Positions 15,888 to 23,999 of a DNA stretch of 37,087 bases are shown piece after piece. Source of the DNA: CAIQJJ01 sp964606085 (GTDB taxonomy: Bacteria; Chloroflexota; Anaerolineae; Anaerolineales; UBA4823); assembly GCA_964606085.1 (NCBI GenBank), contig CAZSFD010000051.1, positions 1 through 37,087 on the forward strand, in the 5' to 3' direction. Numbering within the stretch: the stretch's first letter is position 1; the number at the start of each line of letters is the position of its first letter. Under the pieces are notes generated by a model. The model searched no databases. It was given only the letters and a program-made list of their open reading frames with translations, and was not told the DNA's origin. A program made the position numbers and the translations under genes.

Positions 15888-17717
15888 ATGTTATTTTCCA
15901 TTTTACTTTTGGCCGTGATCGTGTTCCTTTCGTGGAAGGTTGCCCCGCGCGAAAAAGCTGCCGATTCGCATGTGCATGGCGCGGGTCAGATCGGCCTGCT
16001 GGCGGCGATTGCCCTGTTTGGCGTGGATTATTACACCTCGTTTTACTACGCTACCGGCGAAATGATGCACGCTCTGCATCCCTACGGCCTGCAGCAATAC
16101 GCATACGTGGCCGTGGGGGTGATTGCCCTGGCGAATATCGTTTTCGGCGCGTTGTATATGTATTCGCTGGGCGTCTTCCGCGAGGGCGGCGGTTCGTTCG
16201 CGGCGGCCATGCGCTACCTCGGGCCTTCGCTCAGCCTGGTGGTGGCGGTCGTACTGGTGCAAGATTACATCTTCACCATCGTCGTTTCCACGCTTTCTGG
16301 CAGCGATCAGTTGCTTTCGGTGATCGGCCAATACAACAGCGGCTGGTTCTGGCACTTTCTGATCGGCGCCGTGCTGGCGAGCTTCACTTACTTCTTCACC
16401 ATCCGCGGGCGCGGCGAATCGGCCCAACTGGTTTTCACCCTGATCGGCGTCTTCGCCCTGATGACCATCACCATGTTTATTGGTCTGGTCACCGCGCAAA
16501 CCGGCGGTGTAGAAGGCGAAGTCTTTCGCGAACCCAAAGATGTTGCGCTATGGGAAGCGCTCTATCACATGCTGACCGCTTCCATGAAGGGCCTGGTGGC
16601 TCTCACCGGCCTGGAGGCCATGTCCGACGGCATTCAATTCGTGATTGACGAAGACGCCGGAATCGTCCAATGGGGCAAAGAGCGCCTGCCGAAGTTGAAA
16701 GCGCTGTGGAACTTTTATAGCGGCAAGAGCGGCATTGGGCGCGTCGTACAGACCTCGTTCCTGTTCTATGGCGGATTGACTACGCTGGCGCTGACCTTCT
16801 TCTCCCTGAAATTCCACGTTTTCGATGGGACTGCCGGGCGTACCCTGGTGGGCAACCTGGCCTTCATTGGCTTTGGACAGCTTCCCGGCGGCGAATTGCT
16901 CTTTTGGGTTTACCAATTCCTGGCCGTGGGCCTGCTGGCCGCCGCCTCAATGACCGCCTACCAGGATTTACAGGCCATCACCTGGCGCAACGTCGCCATT
17001 GGCGAAATCCCCGAGGTGGTGGTGTACCGCAACCCGAAGGGTACCTTCACCCGTCCGGTGACGGCGGCCTTCATCACCGCCGTGATTGTCCAATTCCTGG
17101 TGCGCGGCGATACCAGCACCGCCGTACCCTATTATGGGGTGGGGGTCTTTTTGCCCATTACCGCCATGGGACTCGCCATCCGTAAACATATCTTGCTCAA
17201 CTACACCGGCAAGGCGCGCCTGTGGGGGGCCACCGCCGCCACAATTTCGACCGTTCTTTCGGCGCTGATCTTCATCGGTCAGGTGGTGGGCAAGTGGAGC
17301 GAAGGCGGTTGGGTGGTCTTGCTGGTGTTGATCGCCCTGATCTTGATCGCCCATGCCGTGCTGCTCTCACCCATTGGCTACCGCGACGAGCGCGATATCC
17401 ACCGCATCATTCGTGAGAAATCGCGTGTGGATGGTCCCATGGGCGACATGGTCACCTGGCAGTCGCAGCGCACGCAGGAATATCGCTACCAGTTGATGAT
17501 CAAGGTGGCCCAATTTGCCGAAATCTTCGGCGTGCGTCGCCCTGTGCGTTTTGAACCGCCCGCCCCCGCCGGCGACTACGATGCCATGATGGCCGCCGCC
17601 CGTTCCAGCCACACCCCGCACACCCTCGAAGAACAATACCGCGCCAATCAGCCCACACCCGAACCGCGCCTGGGGGGGAAACCCAGCGAAACCGGGTCGG
17701 ACTCTGAACAAAATTGA
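15888..17717 (+). CDS. KimA-like APC-superfamily permease, predicted potassium transporter
   Basis: A 609-residue multi-pass membrane protein of the amino acid-polyamine-organocation superfamily. It most resembles the KimA (YdaO) high-affinity K+/H+ symporter as I remember it. Matching blocks are FGVDYYTSFYYATGE, REGGGSFAAAMRYLGP, VQDYIFTIVVSTLSG, LVALTGLEAMSDGI and AVPYYGVGVFLPI. The K+-coordinating residues I recall for Bacillus KimA (Asp36, Tyr43, Asp117, Thr121, Thr230, Tyr377) line up with Asp47, Tyr54, Asp126, Thr130, Thr240 and Tyr416. An extra hydrophobic N-terminal helix (1-17) is present. The C-terminal 110 residues are hydrophilic and do not look like KimA's cytosolic domain. Start choice: the ATG at 15888 has GAGG seven bases upstream; a TTG at 15873 in the same frame has none. 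It heads a cluster with a P-type ATPase and two TrkA genes, which supports ion rather than amino acid transport. A general amino acid permease remains possible. Confidence 0.75.
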   Translation: MLFSILLLAVIVFLSWKVAPREKAADSHVHGAGQIGLLAAIALFGVDYYTSFYYATGEMMHALHPYGLQQYAYVAVGVIALANIVFGALYMYSLGVFREGGGSFAAAMRYLGPSLSLVVAVVLVQDYIFTIVVSTLSGSDQLLSVIGQYNSGWFWHFLIGAVLASFTYFFTIRGRGESAQLVFTLIGVFALMTITMFIGLVTAQTGGVEGEVFREPKDVALWEALYHMLTASMKGLVALTGLEAMSDGIQFVIDEDAGIVQWGKERLPKLKALWNFYSGKSGIGRVVQTSFLFYGGLTTLALTFFSLKFHVFDGTAGRTLVGNLAFIGFGQLPGGELLFWVYQFLAVGLLAAASMTAYQDLQAITWRNVAIGEIPEVVVYRNPKGTFTRPVTAAFITAVIVQFLVRGDTSTAVPYYGVGVFLPITAMGLAIRKHILLNYTGKARLWGATAATISTVLSALIFIGQVVGKWSEGGWVVLLVLIALILIAHAVLLSPIGYRDERDIHRIIREKSRVDGPMGDMVTWQSQRTQEYRYQLMIKVAQFAEIFGVRRPVRFEPPAPAGDYDAMMAAARSSHTPHTLEEQYRANQPTPEPRLGGKPSETGSDSEQN

Positions 17718-17725
17718 TGATTTTT

Positions 17726-17769
17726 GATTTCTGATTGCTGATTTTTTGAAAGATCAGCAATCAGAAATC
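17726..17769. repeat. Perfect 17-base inverted repeat (GATTTCTGATTGCTGAT family)
   Basis: Arm 17726-17742 is the exact reverse complement of arm 17753-17769, with a 10-base loop. A further partial copy (AATCAGCAATG) at about 17779-17789 contains the ATG of the following ATPase gene. The repeat may act as transcription attenuator between the permease and the ATPase genes; it lacks a poly-T tail. Confidence 0.7.
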
Positions 17770-17787
17770 GCCAATTAACAATCAGCA

Positions 17788-20577
17788 ATGGCTACCCCCA
17801 TCTACATCCTGCGCGTCCCCGATGTTTATACCGCGCTCGAAAGCGCCCCCGATGGCCTTTCGAGCGCTGACGCGCAGCAACGCGTGGCCCTCTACGGGCA
17901 AAACGTCATCACCGAACCACCCGAACCTCCGGCCTGGATCAATTTCCTCACGCACATCAACCACCCCATGGCATGGCTGTTAGGGCTGGCCGGGCTGGTG
18001 GCGCTGGCGATTGGGCAGCCGGGGTTGTGGTTGGTGATTTGGGGGGTGGTGCTGGCCAACGAGGTATTTTCATACTGGCAGGAATTTCGCGCCGGGCGAG
18101 CCGTAGCCGCCCTCAAACAGATGCTCCCGCCGCAGGCGCGCGTCCTGCGCGACGGCGCAGAGATAGCCATCTCGGCTGCCGAACTTGTCCCAGGTGATGT
18201 GCTGGTGCTGGCCGAGGGCGATAACATCCCCGCTGACGCGCGGGTGGTCGAAGAATATGGCCTGCGCGCCAACAACGCCGCGCTGACCGGCGAAGCGATG
18301 CCGGCCCGTAAAACTGGCGATGCATCCCTGCGCGAGGGCCTCACCGAAGTTGAGCAACCCAACCTGGTCTTTGCTGGCACATCCATCTTCTCTGGCACGG
18401 GCAAAGCCGTGGTTTACGCCACCGGCATGCTCACGCAGTTCGGCCGCATCGCCAACCTGACGCAGGCCGTGCGCGAGTCACCCTCGCTGCTGATGGAAGA
18501 TATGAAACGCGTCACCCGCCGCCTGACCTTCATCGCCCTGGGCATCGGCGCGGTGGTTTTCTTTACCAGTGTGCTGGAAGGGCAGATGGATGAACTGCAC
18601 GCCCTGCTTCTGGCCATCGGCCTGATCGTCGCCGTGGTCCCCGAAGGGCTGATCCCCACGGTGACGCTGACACTCTCGAAGGCGGTGCAACGCCTGGCGC
18701 GTCAGGATGTGCTGGTCAAAAAGATTGCCGCCGTCGAAACCCTCGGCACGGTCTCGATCATCTGCACCGATAAAAGCGGCACACTCACCCAAAACCAGAT
18801 GACCGTTACCGAAGCCTGGGTAGGAGGGCAGCGCTTCACGGTTTCGGGTGTGGGCTACGAACCGAATGGACAGTTGACTTCGCTTGACGGTCGCCCACAC
18901 GAAGATGACCTGCAAGCGATGTTGGTGGCCTGCCTGATGTGCAACAATGCCCGCCTCAACCCGCCTACCCCCGGCAACGATCATTGGACCTGCCTGGGCG
19001 ACCAGACCGAGATCGCCTTGCGCGTGCTGGCGCTCAAGGGCGGCATGAACCAGTTGGCCGCCTCGCGTGCCCTGCCGCGTGCCCACGAACTGCCCTTCGA
19101 CGCCCGCCGCAAACGCATGACCACCATCCATTGGGATGAGGGCGAGCAGATCGCCTTCGTGAAGGGCGCTCCCAAGGAAGTGTTGCAGCTTTGCCAGCGC
19201 ATCTTGATTGAGGGCGAAGAGCGCCCGCTGGATAACCGCCTGCGCGCCCAAATTTTGGCCGCCAACGATGAATACGCCCGCGGCGCCTTACGGGTGTTGG
19301 CCCTGGCGCGCCGTCCGCTGGCGCAGCGCAGCGGGCCCTATCGCATCGAGGAAATCGAACGCGACCTGACCTTTTTGGGTCTGGCAGCGATGGCTGACCC
19401 GCCGCGCCCCGAAGTGGCGCAGGCCGTTCAGGCATTCCATAAAGCAGGCATCCGCATGGTCATGATCACCGGCGATTACGGCCTGACCGCCGAATCGCTG
19501 GCCCGGCGTGTGGGCATGTTGCGCAGCGAACACCCCCACATCGTCACCGGCGCCGAACTTGACGAAATGGAAGATTCTGACCTGCAAGCCCTCTTGTGCG
19601 ATGAAACGATCTTCGCTCGCATGGCCCCTGAACACAAGCTGCGCCTGGTGGCGGCCTACCAATCCTGCGGCGAGGTGGTGGCCGTCATCGGCGACGGCGT
19701 CAACGATGCCCCCGCCCTGCGCAAAGCCGACGTAGGCATCGCCATGGGCTACACCGGTACCGATGTTGCCAAAGAAGCCGCCGATGTCATCCTCACCCGC
19801 GACAACTTCCGCTCCGTGCCATTGGCGATCATGGAAGGCCGCGCCGTGTTCGATAACCTGCGCAAATTCATTACCTACATTTTCACCAGCAATGTCCCCG
19901 AAGTGCTGCCGTTCCTGCTGATGTCGCTGTTCAAACTCCCCCTGGCGCTGACGGTGGCGCAGATTTTGGCCATTGACCTCGGTACAGATCTCTTGCCGGC
20001 CCTCGCCCTCGGCGCGGAACGCCCCGAACCCGGTGTGATGGAACGCCCGCCGCGCCCGCGCCACCAACCCCTGATAGACCGCACCCTCTTGCAGCGCTCT
20101 TTCTTGTGGCTTGGATTGATCGAAACGGCGTTGTGTTACCTGGCTTTCTATGTCGTTTTTTATACCAACGGCTTCCCCAACCTGCTAGAATTTGCGCGGG
20201 TCGATTTATTGCCATTTGATGAGCGGGTCTTGACCGATTCGGGTCGTCTGTATATCATGGCAACCACCGTTTTTCATGCGGGTGTGGTCATGGCGCAAAT
20301 TGGCAACGCCTTTGCCTGCCGCACTGAGCGCGGCCACGTTCATTACCTGGGGTGGTTAACCAATAGCGCCCTGCTCATGGGTGTGGTGGGCGAAATTGCC
20401 CTGATCGCCGCACTCATCTATGTACCACCCCTGGCAGCACTGTTTGAACATGCGCCTTTTCCACTGCATTATTGGGTGGGGTTGGCTTTGTTTGCCCCAA
20501 TTTTGTACCTGTTCGATTGGCTGCGGCGCATTATCGTGCGCCGGATGACAAATAATACCCTGGGAGGTGGCCTATGA
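17788..20577 (+). CDS. P2-type cation-transporting ATPase with Na,K-ATPase-like ion site
   Basis: A 929-residue integral membrane pump with all P-type landmarks. These are the actuator loop AALTGEA (about 165-170), the phosphorylation motif CTDKSGTLTQN with Asp328, the hinge GDGVNDAPALRKADVGIAMG, and an N-terminal cation-ATPase domain. The third base of the canonical DKTGT is changed to give DKSGT. The membrane ion-site motifs look like the Na,K/H,K-ATPase branch: PEGL in M4 (Glu286), TSNVPE in M5 (Ser701, Asn702, Glu705) and IDLGTD in M6 (Asp730, Asp734). These match the Na,K-ATPase residues Glu327, Ser775, Asn776, Glu779, Asp804 and Asp808. Na+ and/or K+ transport is therefore more likely than Ca2+ or Mg2+, though this is inferred. 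The start ATG has no Shine-Dalgarno sequence and lies at the edge of a repeat. The stop overlaps the following trkA gene as ATGA. Confidence 0.9.
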   Translation: MATPIYILRVPDVYTALESAPDGLSSADAQQRVALYGQNVITEPPEPPAWINFLTHINHPMAWLLGLAGLVALAIGQPGLWLVIWGVVLANEVFSYWQEFRAGRAVAALKQMLPPQARVLRDGAEIAISAAELVPGDVLVLAEGDNIPADARVVEEYGLRANNAALTGEAMPARKTGDASLREGLTEVEQPNLVFAGTSIFSGTGKAVVYATGMLTQFGRIANLTQAVRESPSLLMEDMKRVTRRLTFIALGIGAVVFFTSVLEGQMDELHALLLAIGLIVAVVPEGLIPTVTLTLSKAVQRLARQDVLVKKIAAVETLGTVSIICTDKSGTLTQNQMTVTEAWVGGQRFTVSGVGYEPNGQLTSLDGRPHEDDLQAMLVACLMCNNARLNPPTPGNDHWTCLGDQTEIALRVLALKGGMNQLAASRALPRAHELPFDARRKRMTTIHWDEGEQIAFVKGAPKEVLQLCQRILIEGEERPLDNRLRAQILAANDEYARGALRVLALARRPLAQRSGPYRIEEIERDLTFLGLAAMADPPRPEVAQAVQAFHKAGIRMVMITGDYGLTAESLARRVGMLRSEHPHIVTGAELDEMEDSDLQALLCDETIFARMAPEHKLRLVAAYQSCGEVVAVIGDGVNDAPALRKADVGIAMGYTGTDVAKEAADVILTRDNFRSVPLAIMEGRAVFDNLRKFITYIFTSNVPEVLPFLLMSLFKLPLALTVAQILAIDLGTDLLPALALGAERPEPGVMERPPRPRHQPLIDRTLLQRSFLWLGLIETALCYLAFYVVFYTNGFPNLLEFARVDLLPFDERVLTDSGRLYIMATTVFHAGVVMAQIGNAFACRTERGHVHYLGWLTNSALLMGVVGEIALIAALIYVPPLAALFEHAPFPLHYWVGLALFAPILYLFDWLRRIIVRRMTNNTLGGGL

Positions 20578-21236
20578 AAGCGATTGTGATGGGATGTGGC
20601 CGATTGGGCGAGCAGGTTTGCCGCCTGTTGGCCGACAGCGGGCATGAGGTCAGCGTCATTGACTACAACCCCGATGCCCTGGCTCGCCTGGGGCCAGAGG
20701 TGAAGGTCAAAAAGGTAAAGGGTATTGGCTTCGACCGCGATGTGTTAATCGAAGCGGGCATTCGTGAGGCCGATGCGTTTGTCTCCACCAGCGCATCCGA
20801 TAATGCCAACATCGTCGCGGCCCGCATCGCCCGCAATATCTTTTACGTGCCGAAAGTGGTGGCCCGCCTGTATGACCCGCGGCGGGTCGAAATCTATCGC
20901 CGCCTGGGGCTGATCACCATTTCATCCACCGGCTGGGCCGCCGAACGGATTCGTGAACTGCTCGTCCATGCTGAACTGGATTCGGTGATGGCGTTTGGCA
21001 AGGGGGATGTGGCGGTGATCAACGTCGAAGCGCCGCCGCACCTTTACGCCCGCGCCGTCAAGCACATCTCCATTTCGGGTGAGATCAACGTCGTGGCGAT
21101 CACCCGCCAGGGACAGGCGTTCATCCCCGCCCTGGGCAGCGAAATCCAGAAAGGGGATATTTTGCACCTGGCAGTGTTTGCCTCTTCGATGGATCGGGTG
21201 GAGGCCTTGCTGGGACTTACGGGAGGTGTGCTGTGA
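20574..21236 (+). CDS. TrkA/RCK-family potassium-transport regulatory protein (first copy)
   Basis: A 220-residue cytoplasmic nucleotide-binding regulator of K+ transporters. An N-terminal Rossmann TrkA-N domain has MGCGRLGEQ (GxGxxG, residues 7-12), an acidic residue after the second strand (VIDYNPD) and the FVSTSASDNANIVAARIAR segment. A TrkA-C-like domain forms the last 70 residues (ISGEINVVAITRQGQAFIPALGSEIQKGDILHLAVF). RCK proteins bind NAD(H), ATP/ADP or c-di-AMP and gate Trk/Ktr-type channels. Here no TrkH/KtrB subunit is present; the neighbouring ion transporters are a KimA-like permease and a P-type ATPase. Start at 20574 follows GGGAGG and overlaps the ATPase stop (ATGA), which indicates translational coupling. 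Gene symbol left blank because the partner differs from classical trkA. Confidence 0.88.
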   Translation: MKAIVMGCGRLGEQVCRLLADSGHEVSVIDYNPDALARLGPEVKVKKVKGIGFDRDVLIEAGIREADAFVSTSASDNANIVAARIARNIFYVPKVVARLYDPRRVEIYRRLGLITISSTGWAAERIRELLVHAELDSVMAFGKGDVAVINVEAPPHLYARAVKHISISGEINVVAITRQGQAFIPALGSEIQKGDILHLAVFASSMDRVEALLGLTGGVL

Positions 21237-21910
21237 GTATGAAAGTGATCATCGTTGGCGGTGGCAAAACAGGCTCTTACCTGGCGAAACTATTGCTGGA
21301 AGGCGGTCACAGGGTAAAAGTGATCGAAAACCGCGCGTCTGTGCTGGCGCGTTTGCGTGAAGAATTGCCCGAAGATGCGCTGCTTGAAGGCGATGGTAGT
21401 TCGCCGGCCATGCTGGATGCGGCTGGCGCATCTGACGCCCAGGTGTTGGCTGCTATCACCGGGGAAGACGAGGCCAACCTGGTTATCACCACCCTGGCCA
21501 AGTTCGAGTTTGGCGTGCCACGCGTGATCGGGCGGGTCAACAACCCCAAAAACGCCTGGCTGTTCACCGCCGATATGGGTGTGGATGCCGCTCTCGATCA
21601 GGCCGACATCATGTCCAAATTGATTGAAGAGGAGATGTCGTTTGGCGATATGCTCACGCTGCTCAAGCTGCGGCGCGGCAAATACTCTCTGGTAGATGAA
21701 AAGTTGCTGCCCGGCGCGCCAGCCCTGGGGATCGAGATCAAAGATTTGGGCCTGCCCGATGAATGTGTGATCGCGGCCATCATCCGGGATGGAAAGGTGA
21801 TTATCCCGCGCGGTACCTCGGTGCTGGAAGAGGGCGACGAAGTATTGTTCATTACCAATGCCGATGGCAACCAGATTCTGGCAAAGATGTTTACCTCGCC
21901 GGCGGGGTAA
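21233..21910 (+). CDS. TrkA/RCK-family potassium-transport regulatory protein (second copy)
   Basis: A 225-residue paralogue of the preceding gene. The Rossmann motif is VGGGKTGSYL (9-14), the ribose-binding Glu lies in VIENRASVL, and ITGEDEANLVITTLAKFEFG and RVNNPKNAWLF follow the family pattern. The TrkA-C domain occupies about 145-225 (EIKDLGLPDECVIAAIIRDG; GTSVLEEGDEVLFITNADG). Tandem RCK genes often form hetero-oligomeric rings, as in GsuK or CglK/SynCaK regulators; that arrangement here is inferred. I place the start at the GTG at 21233, which overlaps the previous stop (GTGA) and sits six bases after GGGAGG; the ATG at 21239 is an alternative. A new promoter for rpmH begins ten bases after the stop. 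Confidence 0.88.
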   Translation: MSMKVIIVGGGKTGSYLAKLLLEGGHRVKVIENRASVLARLREELPEDALLEGDGSSPAMLDAAGASDAQVLAAITGEDEANLVITTLAKFEFGVPRVIGRVNNPKNAWLFTADMGVDAALDQADIMSKLIEEEMSFGDMLTLLKLRRGKYSLVDEKLLPGAPALGIEIKDLGLPDECVIAAIIRDGKVIIPRGTSVLEEGDEVLFITNADGNQILAKMFTSPAG

Positions 21911-21919
21911 CAAATCTGT

Positions 21920-21949
21920 TTGACCAATCGCCTTTGCTTCGGGTATAAT
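21920..21949 (+). promoter_or_regulatory. Promoter of the rpmH-rnpA-yidD-yidC-jag block
   Basis: TTGACC (21920-21925), an 18-base spacer and a perfect TATAAT (21944-21949) precede the rpmH start by 56 bases. This is the best housekeeping promoter in the window apart from that at 2279. Confidence 0.8.
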
Positions 21950-22005
21950 CGCCCTTCGTCTGGCTAAGACGGAACGCATTGATAAAGAAAGTAGGATTTT
22001 ATAGC

Positions 22006-22185
22006 ATGACGAAACGAACATATCAACCGAAAATTCGCCGCCGTGTGCGTGTGCATGGTTTTCGCACCCGCATGGCCACCGCCGATGGCCGCAAGGTGCT
22101 AAAGGCCCGCCGGGCACGTGGCCGGGCACGCCTGACGGTGACGATGAACAATCACGTCAAGAAGAACAACTGGAACGGCTCGTAA
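22006..22185 (+). CDS. rpmH: Ribosomal protein bL34 with a C-terminal extension
   Basis: Basic 59-residue protein of the large ribosomal subunit. TKRTYQPKIRRRVRVHGFR, TRMATADGRKVLKARRARGR and ARLTV are diagnostic for bL34. Canonical bL34 ends at about residue 45 with RLSA/RLTV; here 14 more residues (TMNNHVKKNNWNGS) follow before the stop, an unusual extension. The ATG at 22006 is preferred over in-frame codons at 21979 because MTKRTYQP is the conserved beginning; AGGA lies nine bases upstream. It is the first gene of the conserved block and is followed by rnpA after 66 bases. Confidence 0.95.
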   Translation: MTKRTYQPKIRRRVRVHGFRTRMATADGRKVLKARRARGRARLTVTMNNHVKKNNWNGS

Positions 22186-22251
22186 ACGATTTCCAATACG
22201 GTGCGCCTGTGTGCCTGAGCGCCACAGGTTCCCCGGCCTGGTCTGGAATGG

Positions 22252-22614
22252 GTGAAGCGCAAATTCCGCCTGAACAGGTCAACCGATTTCAAGCGGGTGC
22301 GGCAGGATGGAAAATCCTATGCCCACCCGCTTATCGTGTTGATTGCCCTGCCCAACGAGATAGCGCGCTTGCGCATTGGTGTGGCCGCCGGGCGCGCCCT
22401 GGGTGGTGCGGTAGAACGCAACCGGGCCAAGCGTTGGCTGCGCGAAGGCGTGCGGCCCTTCTTGCCATCCATTCACCCGGGTTGGGATGTGGTGTTGCTC
22501 GCCCGAAAGCCCCTGGCAAAAGCCCGCTTTCAGGATGTCCAGGCAGCCCTTCACATCCTCTTCAAGCGAGCGCATTTGCTCCAGGTGGCCGATGAAGATA
22601 ATTCCTCCGGCTGA
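22252..22614 (+). CDS. rnpA: Ribonuclease P protein component
   Basis: A 120-residue basic protein subunit of RNase P, which trims tRNA 5' leaders. The N-terminal KRKFRLNRSTDFKRVRQDGKSY and the RNR motif in GGAVERNRAKRWLREGVR (about 51-68) identify it; LPSIHPGWDVVLLARKPLA is the conserved C-terminal strand. It probably starts with GTG at 22252, in a weak ribosome-site context (ctggaatgg), which suits low expression relative to rpmH. The 3' end overlaps yidD by 23 bases. Confidence 0.95.
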   Translation: MKRKFRLNRSTDFKRVRQDGKSYAHPLIVLIALPNEIARLRIGVAAGRALGGAVERNRAKRWLREGVRPFLPSIHPGWDVVLLARKPLAKARFQDVQAALHILFKRAHLLQVADEDNSSG

Positions 22615-22882
22615 TCAAATTCCTCCCGATCCGCGGCTGCGCGACCTGCCCCTGACGCTCTGGAATCTGCCGCGCTGGCCGCTGTTGGCGCTGATCCGCC
22701 TGTATCAGAAGACCATTTCGCCCGCCCTGCCGCCGAACACGTGCCGCTATGTGCCATCTTGTTCGCACTATGGCTACCAGGCCGTCTATAAATATGGGGT
22801 GATCAAAGGCAGCTGGATGGCTTTCTGGCGTGTGATGCGCTGCAATCCGTTCAGCCCCGGCGGTTACGACCCGCTTCCCTGA
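22592..22882 (+). CDS. yidD: Membrane protein insertion efficiency factor YidD
   Basis: A 96-residue YidD family protein, thought to help YidC-dependent membrane insertion. The hallmark motif is complete: LIRLYQKTISP, then CRYVPSCSHYGYQAVYKYG (Cys51, Cys57), RVMRCNPFSPGGYDPLP (Cys84). The start at 22592 overlaps rnpA and follows AGGTGG; the longer open frame upstream to 22487 is only the rnpA shadow. It extends 20 residues beyond the shortest family members at its N-terminus, with a Pro-rich beginning. Confidence 0.94.
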   Translation: MKIIPPADQIPPDPRLRDLPLTLWNLPRWPLLALIRLYQKTISPALPPNTCRYVPSCSHYGYQAVYKYGVIKGSWMAFWRVMRCNPFSPGGYDPLP

Positions 22883-22892
22883 GTAGAAACTT

Positions 22893-23987
22893 ATGATCAA
22901 ATTTCGTTTTTCCTTCCTTTTGCTCATCATCCTGTTGGCGTTGACCCTGTCAGGGTGTGGCGGGGGTTTTCAGGCCGCCAGTTGGCCCGGTGTGACCGTG
23001 GCCGGCAATGCCGCCTACCTCGCCGCCGGGCAGCATGTCTATGCCATCAACCTGGTCAATGGTCTTGAGCTTTGGCGCTTCCCCGCTGAAGTGGATGCCG
23101 CCCGGCAGTTCATCGCTCCGCCGGCTATCACGCCCGATGGTCAACAGGTCATCGTGGGTGATTCAGTTAATACCCTTTACGGCCTAGACCGCGAGACGGG
23201 GGCGCAAATCTGGCGCTTTGAAGAGTCGAAATATGGCTACATTGCCAGCCCGCTGGTCACAGAAAAAGGCATCTTCGCCCCCACCAATGGTGGCGGCGTG
23301 TATGCGCTCGATTTCGACGGTAAATTGCTGTGGAGTAAGTCGCTCGATGGGCAACATGCCGTGTGGGCGCAGCCGATTGCCGATGCTGACTGTGCGTGCA
23401 TTTATGTCGCCTCGATGGATCACCACATCTACGCCCTGAAAGCCGATGATGGCGAGTTGTTGTGGGTGGCCGATGACCTGGGCGGCGCTATCGTGGGGCA
23501 GCCAGCTTTGAGCGCGGAGGGCGTGTTGTATGCCGGTACATTTGGCAAGCAGATCGTTGCGCTGGATAAAGAAACCGGCCAGTTTGTTGCATCTCCCTAC
23601 GATGCCGCCAGTTGGGTCTGGTCTGGCCCGGCGCTGGCCGACGATGGCAAGCTCTATTTTGGCGATCAGACCGGCACGTTTTACATCGTGGATACCACCG
23701 ATGGCCTGATCCCGGCGGGCAAGGTGGATGGCACAGAACCGATCATTTCGACGCCACTGGTGTTGACCGATACCGTCTATGTGACCACCCAGGCCGGGTC
23801 GCTGTTGATGTTTGGCCGTGACGGCACTGCCCAGGGCCGGCAAACCTTCAAAGGCGAACTGCTTGGCCCGGCAGTGGCAGCAGGCGAGTTGATTTTGTTG
23901 GCCCCGCTCAATGGCGATTACCTGCTGATTGCCGTCAACGCCCAGGGCGCCCCGCAGTGGACCTTCGTGCCGCAAGAAAAGAAATAA
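22893..23987 (+). CDS. PQQ-type beta-propeller lipoprotein located between yidD and yidC
   Basis: A 364-residue exported lipoprotein with the lipobox LTLSGC (Cys22). The rest is a seven- or eight-bladed quinoprotein-like propeller. Repeats of the kind YAINLVNGLELWRF, YGLDRETGAQIWRF, YALDFDGKLLWSK and YALKADDGELLWVA carry the AxDxxTGxxxW signature. It resembles BamB or PQQ-binding-like domain proteins. The residues used for PQQ coordination in dehydrogenases are not evident, so I expect a scaffold rather than an enzyme. The position is notable: in most bacteria yidC follows yidD directly. Here the propeller starts ten bases after yidD and ends 12 bases before yidC, so all are one transcript. 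A role in folding or monitoring of membrane or exported proteins is inferred from this context only. The ribosome-binding site is weak. Confidence 0.85.
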   Translation: MIKFRFSFLLLIILLALTLSGCGGGFQAASWPGVTVAGNAAYLAAGQHVYAINLVNGLELWRFPAEVDAARQFIAPPAITPDGQQVIVGDSVNTLYGLDRETGAQIWRFEESKYGYIASPLVTEKGIFAPTNGGGVYALDFDGKLLWSKSLDGQHAVWAQPIADADCACIYVASMDHHIYALKADDGELLWVADDLGGAIVGQPALSAEGVLYAGTFGKQIVALDKETGQFVASPYDAASWVWSGPALADDGKLYFGDQTGTFYIVDTTDGLIPAGKVDGTEPIISTPLVLTDTVYVTTQAGSLLMFGRDGTAQGRQTFKGELLGPAVAAGELILLAPLNGDYLLIAVNAQGAPQWTFVPQEKK

Positions 23988-23999
23988 GCGAGAGCAATT

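Noticed and set aside
17726..17769. Rho-independent terminator after the KimA-like gene
   Set aside because: The stem is perfect but no T-run follows and a partial third copy of the motif continues into the next start codon; it is better described as a repeat.
21911..22250. Possible replication origin next to rpmH
   Set aside because: rpmH is often beside dnaA and oriC, but here the upstream genes are TrkA-type and I found no cluster of TTATCCACA boxes.
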